In this document: positions 15,101 through 30,100 of the stretch, piece after piece
Layout: every line of letters begins with the position of its first letter
How positions within the stretch are numbered: the stretch's first letter is position 1
Source: Ascidia mentula
Taxonomy: Eukaryota > Chordata > Ascidiacea > Phlebobranchia > Ascidiidae
Assembly: GCA_947561715.1 (NCBI GenBank)
Contig: OX387199.1
Location: forward strand, 10,607,001 to 10,671,000
Direction: 5' to 3'
DNA length: 64,000 nucleotides
Translations under genes and position numbers: made by a program
The notes under the pieces: generated by a model
The model's input: only the letters and a program-made list of their open reading frames with translations
What the model was told of the DNA's origin: nothing
Database searches by the model: none

Positions 15101-18100
15101 CCTGAGGACATTCGCATTTGGAAACAATATTTGTTTCACATCCTTCAGCCTGTCGAAGATATAAGTCTGGTTTAAGGTATCATCTGCAGGAAATGATAAC
15201 AACTAACTATCTCATACCGATTGTGGCGCCGTAGGAGGATTGTAAGTATAGGAGGGATAATGTTCAAAGAAGGAAGCGTGCCATGCAGGAGTGCTGGAAG
15301 CAACAACGTGATCACACGTTTTCTCACAACTATCCACACAAACTTGATACACTTGATCACCAGGACAGGATCCAGTTTCTAAAATTAATTTAAACAGTCG
15401 TGATTGACAATTCTGTTACGATGCACAATAAAATATTCATGTACCAGTGTCGCAATTAAAAACGGAATCATAATCTTCACAATATCCTTCGTTTTCACAA
15501 TATGAAACATGTTGTTGAATAAAGTTGGACGTGCAAATGGTACATTGAGCTTCGATGGCCGACAGATCGTCTGCATCGGTGTAACATTGCTCCTCGTAAC
15601 ATTGAATTTCTAATTGACCGACATCGATCCCTTGATGACATTGGGCTGGAATCAATTTAAATGGTTGTATTACACACACATACAGTTTCGGTGTTGTCGC
15701 ACTAAAGTCTTGTAACACTTACCAAATGCAGCATTACTCAATTCCAAACATGGGTCATTAAATCCAAAACTCGTGCAGTTTTTGCAAACAACGCAAGGTA
15801 CGATGTTTTTGCAAGACTCCTGCTGGCAAGAGTCGCCTGTACCGCAAGGTGGCGCACATGTAGAGTCTGTAACAAATTCTTGTTGGTCGACTGGTGGAAT
15901 ATCTGGACATTCACCGTCGCTATTTCCATCCCCGTTGCAGTTTCCTGTGTGAAATTTGTCACAATGCAATAACCCAATCACTATAAGAAAACCTTTTAAA
16001 ATCACTTAAACCTACCGCATAAACCTGATGTTCCATTTTCGGTGTGACTCGAATACTGATAGATGTCAAAACTTCCTGTTGCATTGGGATTTGTCGCAAC
16101 TTCCGGGTTTCGATATTCCACCAATAAACCGATCGGTGATATATCCAACGTTATATGTGTGGCATACGCAATGGAACCGTGGTTAATTACACTTCGTTCT
16201 AACTTCAAACCGCCTTGATCGTATCCGGTAATAACGACGTCATTAAGTTCGACCTACATCATCACAATTTAGTAAGAAGAACAAAAGAGATACTGACGTA
16301 TCCAAATAATACAGATAAACAAACCTGGCTGGTGATTGGAAATATTTCAAACATGAAACTGTAATATCTAACAGATACACTTTCCAAACAAAGTTGGTTG
16401 GCAGTAAATTGTCTTGCTGGATATAATTCAGTGCAGAAGCCCTGCTTGGCAGTCACTTCGTAATCGTCACTGTCCACTGGCTAAAAATTAAATAACAATT
16501 ACTTTAAATGAACCGAGGATGGTTTTGTTATATAGTGACAAAAACATAATTCATTTCTAAACACTCCGTATTTTGTAACAATAGAAAAAGAACATATTTC
16601 GCAACATGCAAACTATCAATGTAAAAAACTTTAAAACTAACAACATAAACAAAAGAAGGTTTTGCCAAACAAGTAATCCATGCGTTTAAACCACTTGAAA
16701 TCATTTTGGTAAGTTAAATAATAGATTTGGAAATAACAAAATCATATTTGTAGAAAACTCACCTTTGTTACAAGGTAGGTACAATTTCCTGTAAAGTCCA
16801 AGGCTTGTTTGCATTGAAATATTTCGGGATTTCCAGTTCCGAGGCCACTACATTTGCCTTCAATAAAGTTGTCAAACGTAAAAAACACATAAACAAATAA
16901 TTTCTTCCTCAAGTTCACTTACATCTACATTCGTACTCTTCACAACAAGTCGAATTGGATTTCAAAACCCTTTCCTGATCATCGCCGCATGTTATGTTTG
17001 AACACGTCTTGGGGACTGCAACAAAATAAACAAACTGTATCAGGCGACAAAATTCATGAAACACAAAGTAAAAAGCACGAAAGTCTGTTAAGGACCTATA
17101 TAGGTATTAAATGGGGCAAATTCTGTTTTCAAGGCCCTCTGCAATAATGCACCTGGTGACTGTTCCACTTGTTTCCCAACAACCGTTGATGGGTCTTGTG
17201 ACTTACATAGGGACCTAATATTCTTCAAGGTTAAAAAAAAAATTGCTGCTCCTGGATGAAACTGTACAGAGCAAGGACTTGTTACGCCTCTTGGAAGATC
17301 ATATCACTAACAGGGGGGGTCATAACCAGCCCTGGAGGGTTGCTTAGGTACTTTTTCAGCAGCTAACTTTGATGCCATTGCATAGAGAAGAGTTGGGACT
17401 TACACAAAAACGGAAATGAGTGGGCAGTTAAACGATTCAATTTTCTGCAAAATTAGGTTTCATTTTTTGTTGCTTGTTTTACCAAAATACTGAGTAACCA
17501 GGGTGGCAAATGGCCCCAGGGGGGCGGCTAAACCATTTTTTCACACACTAATTTTCATTAAAATTTGTAGATATGGGATGAATCTTTCATAAAATCAAAA
17601 ATGATTGGACACTTAAACGATTCATTTTTCCACAAATACAGCCTGAATTTTTTGCTCCATTTTCACCATAATTTTCAGCAGCACCCACCATCAAGTAACT
17701 ACCTCATTAAAAGAGCCCAAAACCCCACTAAAACTGCCCCAAACATCCTAAAATTCGCCATGACAACAGCACGCACATGTGCGCTCATTCAACCGTAAAT
17801 TTAACTTAATTGCGTCACTGCTTGCATTTCCCAGCACCAAAACTAATTTTCATAGAAATACCAATATGCGTCCTTCACAAATATCATAAAACAGCAAAAA
17901 TGATTCATTTTCTATTTTGACTTACCACACTTGTTTACGATCCCACAACAAATATCATCATAGTCAAACACTTCTTCTCCACAAACGCCACAATCAATAT
18001 TAGGACAAGTGTATGTTGGTTCATATTCTATAGATGGACAATTGGACAGATTTCGACTGACAACCACAATCTCTTGACAGTCCGGATCGTTAGGATCAGG

Positions 18101-21100
18101 AAGGGTATCTCCCACCTTCACAAATTAACAATAAAGAGTTATGACAACACTAAAGATAACCCGAAACTTATCACCACTTGACCCATACCTCATACTGAAT
18201 ACCGTCGATCGTATAATATATGCATTCTGAAAAACATTAAGTGTAAAACTGGGAAATGTGTTGAGAATGAAATGGTTGTCTTACCGCATCTGTAAGTATG
18301 ACAGCAACTGCTGCCAACTGGATCGTATTCGTGGCGAAAGTCATTGACGCCATTAGGACAATCCGGTGGACCCGCACACTGGCCAATATTTCGTGAAATT
18401 GTTGTGAAGCAATTATCGTCTGGATTCGGTTGACACGTATACTCCATGCACCCATCAGTCCAAGTCTCACCAACCTAAATTTAACGCACTTTCTTGTAAA
18501 CTGGCGACATAACAAGTGATTTCAAACCTTACCTGATATGTTGTATCTCCAACAACACACCCCGAACATACTATAATACCAAAACAAGAAATAATTGAAA
18601 GAAACAATACACTTGAGTTTGATAAACGATTTACTCACCGCATCTTCCTGTGAAAATTGTACATCCGCAATCATCGGTCTGATTAGTTTCAGGAATAAAG
18701 TTGGTGTTTATATCACTGCATGGAGGTGTATCGTCACAGCAACCTAATTAAACAAAACCATTTGACCTCGACCTTGTCGAAACGGTTTCATCTTTAGTAA
18801 AATACATACATTCTTCCTTCACACATTCACTTTCACTTGAAGTTTTTAAAACGTAACCCTGAGGACATTCGCATTTGGAAACAATATTTGTTTCACATCC
18901 TTCAGCCTGCCGAAGATATGAGTCTGGTTTAAGGTATCATCTGCAGGAAATGATAACAACTAACTGTCTCATACCGATTGTGGCGCCGTAGGAGGATTGT
19001 AAGTATAGGAGGGATAATGTTCAAGGAAGGAAGCGTGCCATGCAGGAGTGCTGGAAGCAACAACGTGATCACACGTTTTCTCACAACTATCCACACAAAC
19101 TTGATAAACTTGATCACCAGGACAGGATCCAGTTTCTAAAATTAATTTAAACAGTCGTGATTGACATTTCTGTTACGATGCACAATAAAATATTCATGTA
19201 CCAGTGTCGCAATTAAAAACGGAATCATAATCTTCACAATATCCTTCGTTTTCACAATATGAAACATGTTGTTGAATAAAGTTGGACGTGCAAATGGTAC
19301 ATTGAGCTTCGATGGCCGACAGATCGTCTGCATCGGTGTAACATTGCTCCTCGTAACATTGAATTTCTAATTGACTGACATCGATCCCTTGATGACATTG
19401 GGCTGGAATCAATTTAATATGGTTGTATTACGCACACATACAGTTTCGGTGTTGTCGTACTAAAGTCTTGTAACACTTACCAAATGCAGCATTACTCAAT
19501 TCCAAACATGGGTCATTATATCCAAAACTCGTGCAGTTTTTGCAAACAACGCAAGGTACGATGTTTTTGCAAGACTCCTGCTGGCAGGAGTCGCCTGTAC
19601 CGCAAGGTGGCGCACATGTAGAGTCTGTAACAAATTCTTGTTGGTCGACTGGTGGAATATCTGGACATTCACCGTCGCTATTTCCATCCCCGTTGCAGTT
19701 TCCTGTGTGAAATTTGTCACAATGCAATAACCCAATCACTATAAGAAAACCTTTTAAAATCACTTAAACCTACCGCATAAACCTGATGTTCCATTTTCGG
19801 TGTGACTCGAATACTGATAGATGTCAAAACTTCCTGTTGCATTGGGATTTGTCGCAACTTCCGGGTTTCGATATTCCACCAATAAACCGATCGGTGATAT
19901 ATCCAACGTTATATGTGTGGCATACGCAATGGAACCGTGGTTAATTACACTTCGTTCTAACTTCAAACCGCCTTGATCGTATCCGGTAATAACGACGTCA
20001 TTAAGTTCGACCTACATCATCACAATTTAGTAAGAAGAACAAAAGAGATACTGACGTATCCAAATAATACAGATAAACAAACCTGGCTGGTGATTGGAAA
20101 TATTTCAAACATGAAACTGTAATATCTAACAGATACACTTTCCAAACAAAGTTGGTTGGCAGTAAATTGTCTTGCTGGATATAATTCAGTGCAGAAGCCC
20201 TGCTTGGCAGTCACTTCGTAATCGTCACTGTCCACTGGCTAAAAATTAAATAACAATTACTTTAAATGAACCAAGGACGGTTTTGTTATTTAGTGACAAA
20301 AACATAATTGATTTCTAAACACTCCGTATTTTGTAACAATAGAAAAAGAACATATTTCGCAACATGCAAACTATCAATGTAAAAAACTTTAAAACTAACA
20401 ACATAAACAAAAGAAGGTTTTGCCAAACAAGTAATCCATGCGTTTAAACCACTTGAAATCATTTTGGGAAGTTAAATAATAGATTTGGAAATAACAAAAT
20501 CATATTTGTAGAAAACTCACCTTTGTTACAAGGTAGGTACAATTTCCTGTAAAGTCCAAGGCTTGTTTGCATTGAAATATTTCGGGATTTCCAGTTCCGA
20601 GGCCACTACATTTGCCTTCAATAAAGTTGTCAAACGTAAAAAACATATAAACAAATAATTTCTTCCTCAAGTTCACTTACATCTACATTCGTACTCTTCA
20701 CAACAAGTCGAATTGGATTTCAAAACCCTTTCCTGATCATCGCCGCATGTTATGTTTGAACACGTCTTGGGGACTGCAACAAAATAAACAAACTGTATCA
20801 GGCGACAAAATTCATGAAACACAAAGTAAAAAGCACGAAAGTCTGTTAAGGACCTATATAGGTATTAAATGGGGCAAATTCTGTTTTCAAGGCCCTCTGC
20901 AATAATGCACCTGGTGACTGTTCCACTTGTTTCCCAACAACCGTTGATGGGTCTTGTGACTTACATAGGGACCTAATATTCTTCAAGGTTAAAAAAAAAA
21001 CTGCTGCTCCTGGATAAAACTGTACAGAGCAAGGACTTGTTACGCCTCCTGGAAGATCATATCACTAACAGGGGGGGTCATAACCAGCCCTGGAGGGTTG

Positions 21101-24100
21101 CTTAGGTACTTTTTCAGCAGCTAACTTTGATGCCATTGCATAGAGAAGAGTTGGGACTTACACAAAAACGGAAATGAGTGGGCAGTTAAACGATTCAATT
21201 TTCTGCAAAATTAGGTTTCATTTTTTGTTGCTTGTTTTACCAAAATACTGAGTAACCAGGGTGGCAAATGGCCCCAGGGGGGCGGCTAAACCATTTTTTC
21301 ACACACTAATTTTCATTAAAATTTGTAGATATGGGATGAATCTTTCATAAAATCAAAAATGATTGGACACTTAAACGATTCATTTTTCCACAAATACAGC
21401 CTGAATTTTTTGCTCCATTTTCACCATAATTTTCAGCAGCACCCACCATCAAGTAACTACCTCATTAAAAGAGCCCAAAACCCCACTAAAACTGCCCCAA
21501 ACATCCTAAAATTCGCCATGACAACAGCACGCACATGTGCGCTCATTCAACCGTAAATTTAACTTAATTGCGTCACTGCTTTGCTTGCTGATGCATGACT
21601 TTGCATTGTGACACAGGTCTACACGTTGGGCATTTCCCAGCACCAAAACTAATTTTCATAGAAATACCAATATGAGTCCTTCACAAATATCATAAAACAG
21701 CAAAAATGATTCATTTTCTATTTTGACTTACCACACTTGTTTACGATCCCACAACAAATATCATCATAGTCAAACACTTCTTCTCCACAAACGCCACAAT
21801 CAATATTAGGACAAGTGTATGTTGGTTCATATTCTATAGATGGACAATTGGACAGATTTCGACTGACAACCACAATCTCTTGACAGTCCGGATCGTTAGG
21901 ATCAGGAAGGGTATCTCCCACCTTCACAAATTAACAATAAAGAGTTATGACAACACTAAAGATAACCCGAAACTTATCACCACTTGACCCATACCTCATA
22001 CTGAATACCGTCGATCGTATAATATTTGCATTCTGAAAAACATTAAGTGTAAAACTGGGAAATGTGTTGAGAATGAAATGGTTGTCTTACCGCATCTGTA
22101 AGTATGACAGCAACTGCTGCCAACTGGATCGTATTCGTGGCGAAAGTCATTGACGCCATTAGGACAATCCGGTGGACCCGCACACTGGCCAATATTTCGT
22201 GAAATTGTTGTGAAGCAATTATCGTCTGGATTCGGTTGACACGTATACTCCATGCACCCATCAGTCCAAGTCTCACCAACCTAAATTTAACGCACTTTCT
22301 TGTAAACTGGCGACATAACAAGTGATTTCAAACCTTACCTGATATGTTGTATCTCCAACAACACACCCCGAACATACTATAATACCAAAACAAGAAATAA
22401 TTGAAAGAAACAATACACTTGAGTTTGATAAACGATTTACTCACCGCATCTTCCTGTGAAAATTGTACATCCGCAATCATCGGTCTGATTAGTTTCAGGA
22501 ATAAAGTTGGTGTTTATATCACTGCATGGAGGTGTATCGTCACAGCAACCTAATTAAACAAAACCATTTGACCTCGACCTTGTCGAAACGGTTTCATCTT
22601 TAGTAAAATACATACATTCTTCCTTCACACATTCACTTTCACTTGAAGTTTTTAAAACGTAACCCTGAGGACATTCGCATTTGGAAACAATATTTGTTTC
22701 ACATCCTTTAGCCTGTCGAAGATATAAGTCTGGATTAAGGTTTCATCTGCAGGAAATGATAACAACTAACTATCTCATACCGATTGTGGCGCCGTAGGAG
22801 GATTGTAAGTATAGGAGGGATAATGTTCAAAGAAGGAAGCGTGCCATGCAGGAGTGCTGGAAGCAACAACGTGATCACACGTTTTCTCACAACTATCCAC
22901 ACAAACTTGATACACTTGATCACCAGGACAGGATCCAGTTTCTAAAATTAATTTAAACAGTCGTGATTGACAATTCTGTTACGATGCACAATAAAATATT
23001 CATGTACCAGTGTCGCAATCAAAAACGGAATCATAATCTTCACAATATCCTTCGTTTTCACAATATGAAACATGTTGTTGAATAAAGTTGGACGTGCAAA
23101 TGGTACATTGAGCTTCGATGGCCGACAGATCGTCTGCATCGGTGTAACATTGCTCCTCGTAACATTGAATTTCTAATTGACCGACATCGATCCCTTGATG
23201 ACATTGGGCTGGAATCAATTTAAATGGTTGTATTACACACACATACAGTTTCGGTGTTGTCGTACTAAAGTCTTGTAACACTTACCAAATGCAGCATTAC
23301 TCAATTCCAAACATGGGTCATTAAATCCAAAACTCGTGCAGTTTTTGCAAACAACGCAAGGTACGATGTTTTTGCAAGACTCCTGCTGGCAAGAGTCGCC
23401 TGTACCGCAAGGTGGCGCACATGTAGAGTCTGTAACAAATTCTTGTTGGTCGACTGGTGGAATATCTGGACATTCACCGTCGCTATTTCCATCCCCGTTG
23501 CAGTTTCCTGTGTGAAATTTGTCACAATGCAATAACCCAATCACTATAAGAAAACCTTTTAAAATCACTTAAACCTACCGCATAAACCTGATGTTCCATT
23601 TTCGGTGTGACTCGAATACTGATAGATGTCAAAACTTCCTGTTGCATTGGGATTTGTCGCAACTTCCGGGTTTCGATATTCCACCAATAAACCGATCGGT
23701 GATATATCCAACGTTATATGTGTGGCATACGCAATGGAACCGTGGTTAATTACACTTCGTTCTAACTTCAAACCGCCTTGATCGTATCCGGTAATAACGA
23801 CGTCATTAAGTTCGACCTACATCATCACAATTTAGTAAGAAGAACAAAAGAGATACTGACGTATCCAAATAATACAGATAAACAAACCTGGCTGGTGATT
23901 GGAAATATTTCAAACATGAAACTGTAATATCTAACAGATACACTTTCCAAACAAAGTTGGTTGGCAGTAAATTGTCTTGCTGGATATAATTCAGTGCAGA
24001 AGCCCTGCTTGGCAGTCACTTCGTAATCGTCACTGTCCACTGGCTAAAAATTAAATAACAATTACTTTAAATGAACCAAGGACGGTTTTGTTATTTAGTG

Positions 24101-27100
24101 ACAAAAACATAATTGATTTCTAAACACTCCATATTTTGTAACAATAGAAAAAGAACATATTTCGCAACATGCAAACTATCAATGTAAAAAACTTTAAAAC
24201 TAACAACATAAACAAAAGAAGGTTTTGCCAAACAAGTAATCCATGCGTTTAAACCACTTGAAATCATTTTGGGAAGTTAAATAATAGATTTGGAAATAAC
24301 AAAATCATATTTGTAGAAAACTCACCTTTGTTACAAGGTAGGTACAATTTCCTGTAAAGTCCAAGGCTTGTTTGCATTGAAATATTTCGGGATTTCCAGT
24401 TCCGAGGCCACTACATTTGCCTTCAATAAAGTTGTCAAACGTAAAAAACATATAAACAAATAATTTCTTCCTCAAGTTCACTTACATCTACATTCGTACT
24501 CTTCACAACAAGTCGAATTGGATTTCAAAACCCTTTCCTGATCATCGCCGCATGTTATGTTTGAACACGTCTTGGGGACTGCAACAAAATAAACAAACTG
24601 TATCAGGCGACAAAATTCATGAAACACAAAGTAAAAAGCACGAAAGTCTGTTAAGGACCTATATAGGTATTAAATGGGGCAAATTCTGTTTTCAAGGCCC
24701 TCTGCAATAATGCACCTGGTGACTGTTCCACTTGTTTCCCAACAACCGTTGATGGGTCTTGTGACTTACATAGGGACCTAATATTCTTCAAGGTTAAAAA
24801 AAAAACTGCTGCTCCTGGATAAAACTGTACAGAGCAAGGACTTGTTACGCCTCCTGGAAGATCATATCACTAACAGGGGGGGTCATAACCAGCCCTGGAG
24901 GGTTGCTTAGGTACTTTTTCAGCAGCTAACTTTGATGCCATTGCATAGAGAAGAGTTGGGACTTACACAAAAACGGAAATGAGTGGGCAGTTAAACGATT
25001 CAATTTTCTGCAAAATTAGGTTTCATTTTTTGTTGCTTGTTTTACCAAAATACTGAGTAACCAGGGTGGCAAATGGCCCCAGGGGGGCGGCTAAACCATT
25101 TTTTCACACACTAATTTTCATTAAAATTTGTAGATATGGGATGAATCTTTCATAAAATCAAAAATGATTGGACACTTAAACGATTCATTTTTCCACAAAT
25201 ACAGCCTGAATTTTTTGCTCCATTTTCACCATAATTTTCAGCAGCACCCACCATCAAGTAACTACCTCATTAAAAGAGCCCAAAACCCCACTAAAACTGC
25301 CCCAAACATCCTAAAATTCGCCATGACAACAGCACGCACATGTGCGCTCATTCAACCGTAAATTTAACTTAATTGCGTCACTGCTTTGCTTGCTGATGCA
25401 TGACTTTGCATTGTGACACAGGTCTACACGTTGGGCATTTCCCAGCACCAAAACTAATTTTCATAGAAATACCAATATGAGTCCTTCACAAATATCATAA
25501 AACAGCAAAAATGATTCATTTTCTATTTTGACTTACCACACTTGTTTACGATCCCACAACAAATATCATCATAGTCAAACACTTCTTCTCCACAAACGCC
25601 ACAATCAATATTAGGACAAGTGTATGTTGGTTCATATTCTATAGATGGACAATTGGACAGATTTCGACTGACAACCACAATCTCTTGACAGTCCGGATCG
25701 TTAGGATCAGGAAGGGTATCTCCCACCTTCACAAATTAACAATAAAGAGTTATGACAACACTAAAGATAACCCGAAACTTATCACCACTTGACCCATACC
25801 TCATACTGAATACCGTCGATCGTATAATATTTGCATTCTGAAAAACATTAAGTGTAAAACTGGGAAATGTGTTGAGAATGAAATGGTTGTCTTACCGCAT
25901 CTGTAAGTATGACAGCAACTGCTGCCAACTGGATCGTATTCGTGGCGAAAGTCATTGACGCCATTAGGACAATCCGGTGGACCCGCACACTGGCCAATAT
26001 TTCGTGAAATTGTTGTGAAGCAATTATCGTCTGGATTCGGTTGACACGTATACTCCATGCACCCATCAGTCCAAGTCTCACCAACCTAAATTTAACGCAC
26101 TTTCTTGTAAACTGGCGACATAACAAGTGATTTCAAACCTTACCTGATATGTTGTATCTCCAACAACACACCCCGAACATACTATAATACCAAAACAAGA
26201 AATAATTGAAAGAAACAATACACTTGAGTTTGATAAACGATTTACTCACCGCATCTTCCTGTGAAAATTGTACATCCGCAATCATCGGTCTGATTAGTTT
26301 CAGGAATAAAGTTGGTGTTTATATTACTGCATGGAGGTGTATCGTCACAGCAACCTAATTAAACAAAACCATTTGACCTCGACCTTGTCGAAACGGTTTC
26401 ATCTTTAGTAAAATACATACATTCTTCCTTCACACATTCACTTTCACTTGAAGTTTTCAAAACGTAACCCTGAGGACATTCGCATTTGGAAACAATATTT
26501 GTTTCACATCCTTCAGCCTGTCGAAGATATAAGTCTGGTTTAAGGTATCATCTGCAGGAAATGATAACAACTAACTATCTCATACCGATTGTGGCGCCGT
26601 AGGAGGATTGTAAGTATAGGAGGGATAATGTTCAAAGAAGGAAGCGTGCCATGCAGGAGTGCTGGAAGCAACAACGTGATCACACGTTTTCTCACAACTA
26701 TCCACACAAACTTGATACACTTGATCACCAGGACAGGATCCAGTTTCTAAAATTAATTTAAACAGTCGTGATTGACAATTCTGTTACGATGCACAATAAA
26801 ATATTCATGTACCAGTGTCGCAATTAAAAACGGAATCATAATCTTTACAATATCCTTCGTTTTCACAATATGAAACATGTTGTTGAATAAAGTTGGACGT
26901 GCAAATGGTACATTGAGCTTCGATGGCCGACAGATCGTCTGCATCGGTGTAACATTGCTCCTCGTAACATTGAATTTCTAATTGACCGACATCGATCCCT
27001 TGATGACATTGGGCTGGAATCAATTTAAATGGTTGTATTACGCACACATACAGTTTCGGTGTTGTCGTACTAAAGTCTTGTAACACTTACCAAATGCAGC

Positions 27101-30100
27101 ATTACTCAATTCCAAACATGGGTCATTAAATCCAAAACTCGTGCAGTTTTTGCAAACAACGCAAGGTACGATGTTTTTGCAAGACTCCTGCTGGCAAGAG
27201 TCGCCTGTACCGCAAGGTGGCGCACATGTAGAGTCTGTAACAAATTCTTGTTGGTCGACTGGTGGAATATCTGGACATTCACCGTCGCTATTTCCATCCT
27301 CATTGCAGTTTCCTGTGTGAAATTTGTCACAATGCAATAACCCAATCACTATAAGAAAACCTTTTAAAATCACTTAAACCTACCACATAAACCTGATGTT
27401 CCATTTTCGGTGTGACTCGAATACTGATAGATGTCAAAACTTCCTGTTGCATTGGGATTTGTCGCAACTTCCGGGTTTCGATATTCCACCAATAAACCGA
27501 TCGGTGATATATCCAACGTTATATGTGTGGCATACGCAATGGAACCGTGGTTAATTACACTTCGTTCTAACTTCAAACCGCCTTGATCGTATCCGGTAAT
27601 AACGACGTCATTAAGTTCGACCTACATCATCACAATTTAGTAAGAAGAACAAAAGAGATACTGACGTATCCAAATAATACAGATAAACAAACCTGGCTGG
27701 TGATTGGAAATATTTCAAACATGAAACTGTAATATCTAACAGATACACTTTCCAAACAAAGTTGGTTGGCAGTAAATTGTCTTGCTGGATATAATTCAGT
27801 GCAGAAGCCCTGCTTGGCAGTCACTTCGTAATCGTCACTGTCCACTGGCTAAAAATTAAATAACAATTACTTTAAATCAACCGAGGATGGTTTTGTTATT
27901 TAGTGACAAAAACATAATTGATTTCTAAACACTCCATATTTTGTAACAATAAAAAAGAACATATTTCGCAACATACAAACTATCTATGTAAAAAACTTTA
28001 AAACTAACAACATAAACAAAAGAAGCTTTTGCCAAACAAGTAATCCATGCGTTTAAACCACTTGAAATCATTTTGGGAAGTTAAATAATAGATTTGGAAA
28101 TAACAAAATCATATTTGTAGAAAACTCACCTTTGTTACAAGGTAGGTACAATTCCCTGTGAAGTCCAAGGCTTGTTTGCATTGAAATATTTCGGGATTTC
28201 CAGTTCCGAGGCCACTACATTTGCCTTTAATAAAGTTGTCAAACGTAAAAAACATATAAACAAATAATTTCTTCCTCAACTTCACTTACATCTACATTCG
28301 TACTCTTCACAACAAGTCGAATTGGATTTCAAAACCCTTTCCTGATCATCGCCGCATGTTATGTTTGAACACGTCTTGGGGACTGCAACAAAATAAACAA
28401 ACTGTATCAGGCGACAAAATTCATGAAACACAAAGTAAAAAGCACGAAAGTCTGTTAAGAAATATCATAAAACAGCAAAAATGATTCATTTTCTATTTTG
28501 ACTTACCACACTTGTTTACGATCCCACAACAAATATCATCATAGTCAAACACTTCTTCTCCACAAACGCCACAATCAATATTAGGACAAGTGTATGTTGG
28601 TTCATATTCTATAGATGGACAATTGGACAGATTTCGACTGACAACCACAATCTCTTGACAGTCCGGATCGTTAGGATCAGGAAGGGTATCTCCCACCTTC
28701 ACAAATTAACAATAAAGAGTTATGACAACACTAAAGATAACCCGAAAACTATCACCACTTGACCCATACCTCATACTGAATACCGTCGATCGTATAATAT
28801 ATGCATTCTGAAAAACATTAAGTGTAAAACTGGGAAATGTGTTGAGAATGAAATGGTTGTCTTACCGCATCTGTAAGTATGACAGCAACTGCTGCCAACT
28901 GGATCGTATTCGTGGCGAAAGTCATTGACGCCATTAGGACAATCCGGTGGACCCGCACACTGGCCAATATTTCGTGAAATTGTTGTGAAGCAATTATCGT
29001 CTGGATTCGGTTGACACGTATACTCCATGCACCCATCAGTCCAAGTCTCACCAACCTAAATTTAACGCACTTTCTTGTAAACTGGCGACATAACAAGTGA
29101 TTTCAAACCTTACCTGATATGTTGTATCTCCAACAACACACCCCGAACATACTATAATACCAAAACAAGAAATAATTGAAAGAAACAATACACTTGAGTT
29201 TGATAAACGATTTACTCACCGCATCTTCCTGTGAAAATTGTACATCCGCAATCATCGGTCTGATTAGTTTCAGGAATAAAGTTGGTGTTTATATCACTGC
29301 ATGGAGGTGTATCGTCACAGCAACCTAATTAAACAAAACCATTTGACCTCGACCTTGTCGAAACGGTTTCATCTTTAGTAAAATACATACATTCTTCCTT
29401 CACACATTCACTTTCACTTGAAGTTTTTAAAACGTAACCCTGAGGACATTCGCATTTGGAAACAATATTTGTTTCACATCCTTCAGCCTGTCGAAGATAT
29501 AAGTCTGGTTTAAGGTATCATCTGCAGGAAATGATAACAACTAACTATCTCATACCGATTGTGGCGCCGTAGGAGGATTGTAAGTATAGGAGGGATAATG
29601 TTCAAAGAAGGAAGCGTGCCATGCAGGAGTGCTGGAAGCAACAACGTGATCACACGTTTTCTCACAACTATCCACACAAACTTGATAAACTTGATCACCA
29701 GGACAGGATCCAGTTTCTAAAATTAATTTAAACAGTCGTGATTGACATTTCTGTTACGATGCACAATAAAATATTCATGTACCAGTGTCGCAATTAAAAA
29801 CGGAATCATAATCTTCACAATATCCTTCGTTTTCACAATATGAAACATGTTGTTGAATAAAGTTGGACGTGCAAATGGTACATTGAGCTTCGATGGCCGA
29901 CAGATCGTCTGCATCGGTGTAACATTGCTCCTCGTAACATTGAATTTCTAATTGACTGACATCGATCCCTTGATGACATTGGGCTGGAATCAATTTAATA
30001 TGGTTGTATTACGCACACATACAGTTTCGGTGTTGTCGTACTAAAGTCTTGTAACACTTACCAAATGCAGCATTACTCAATTCCAAACATGGGTCATTAA

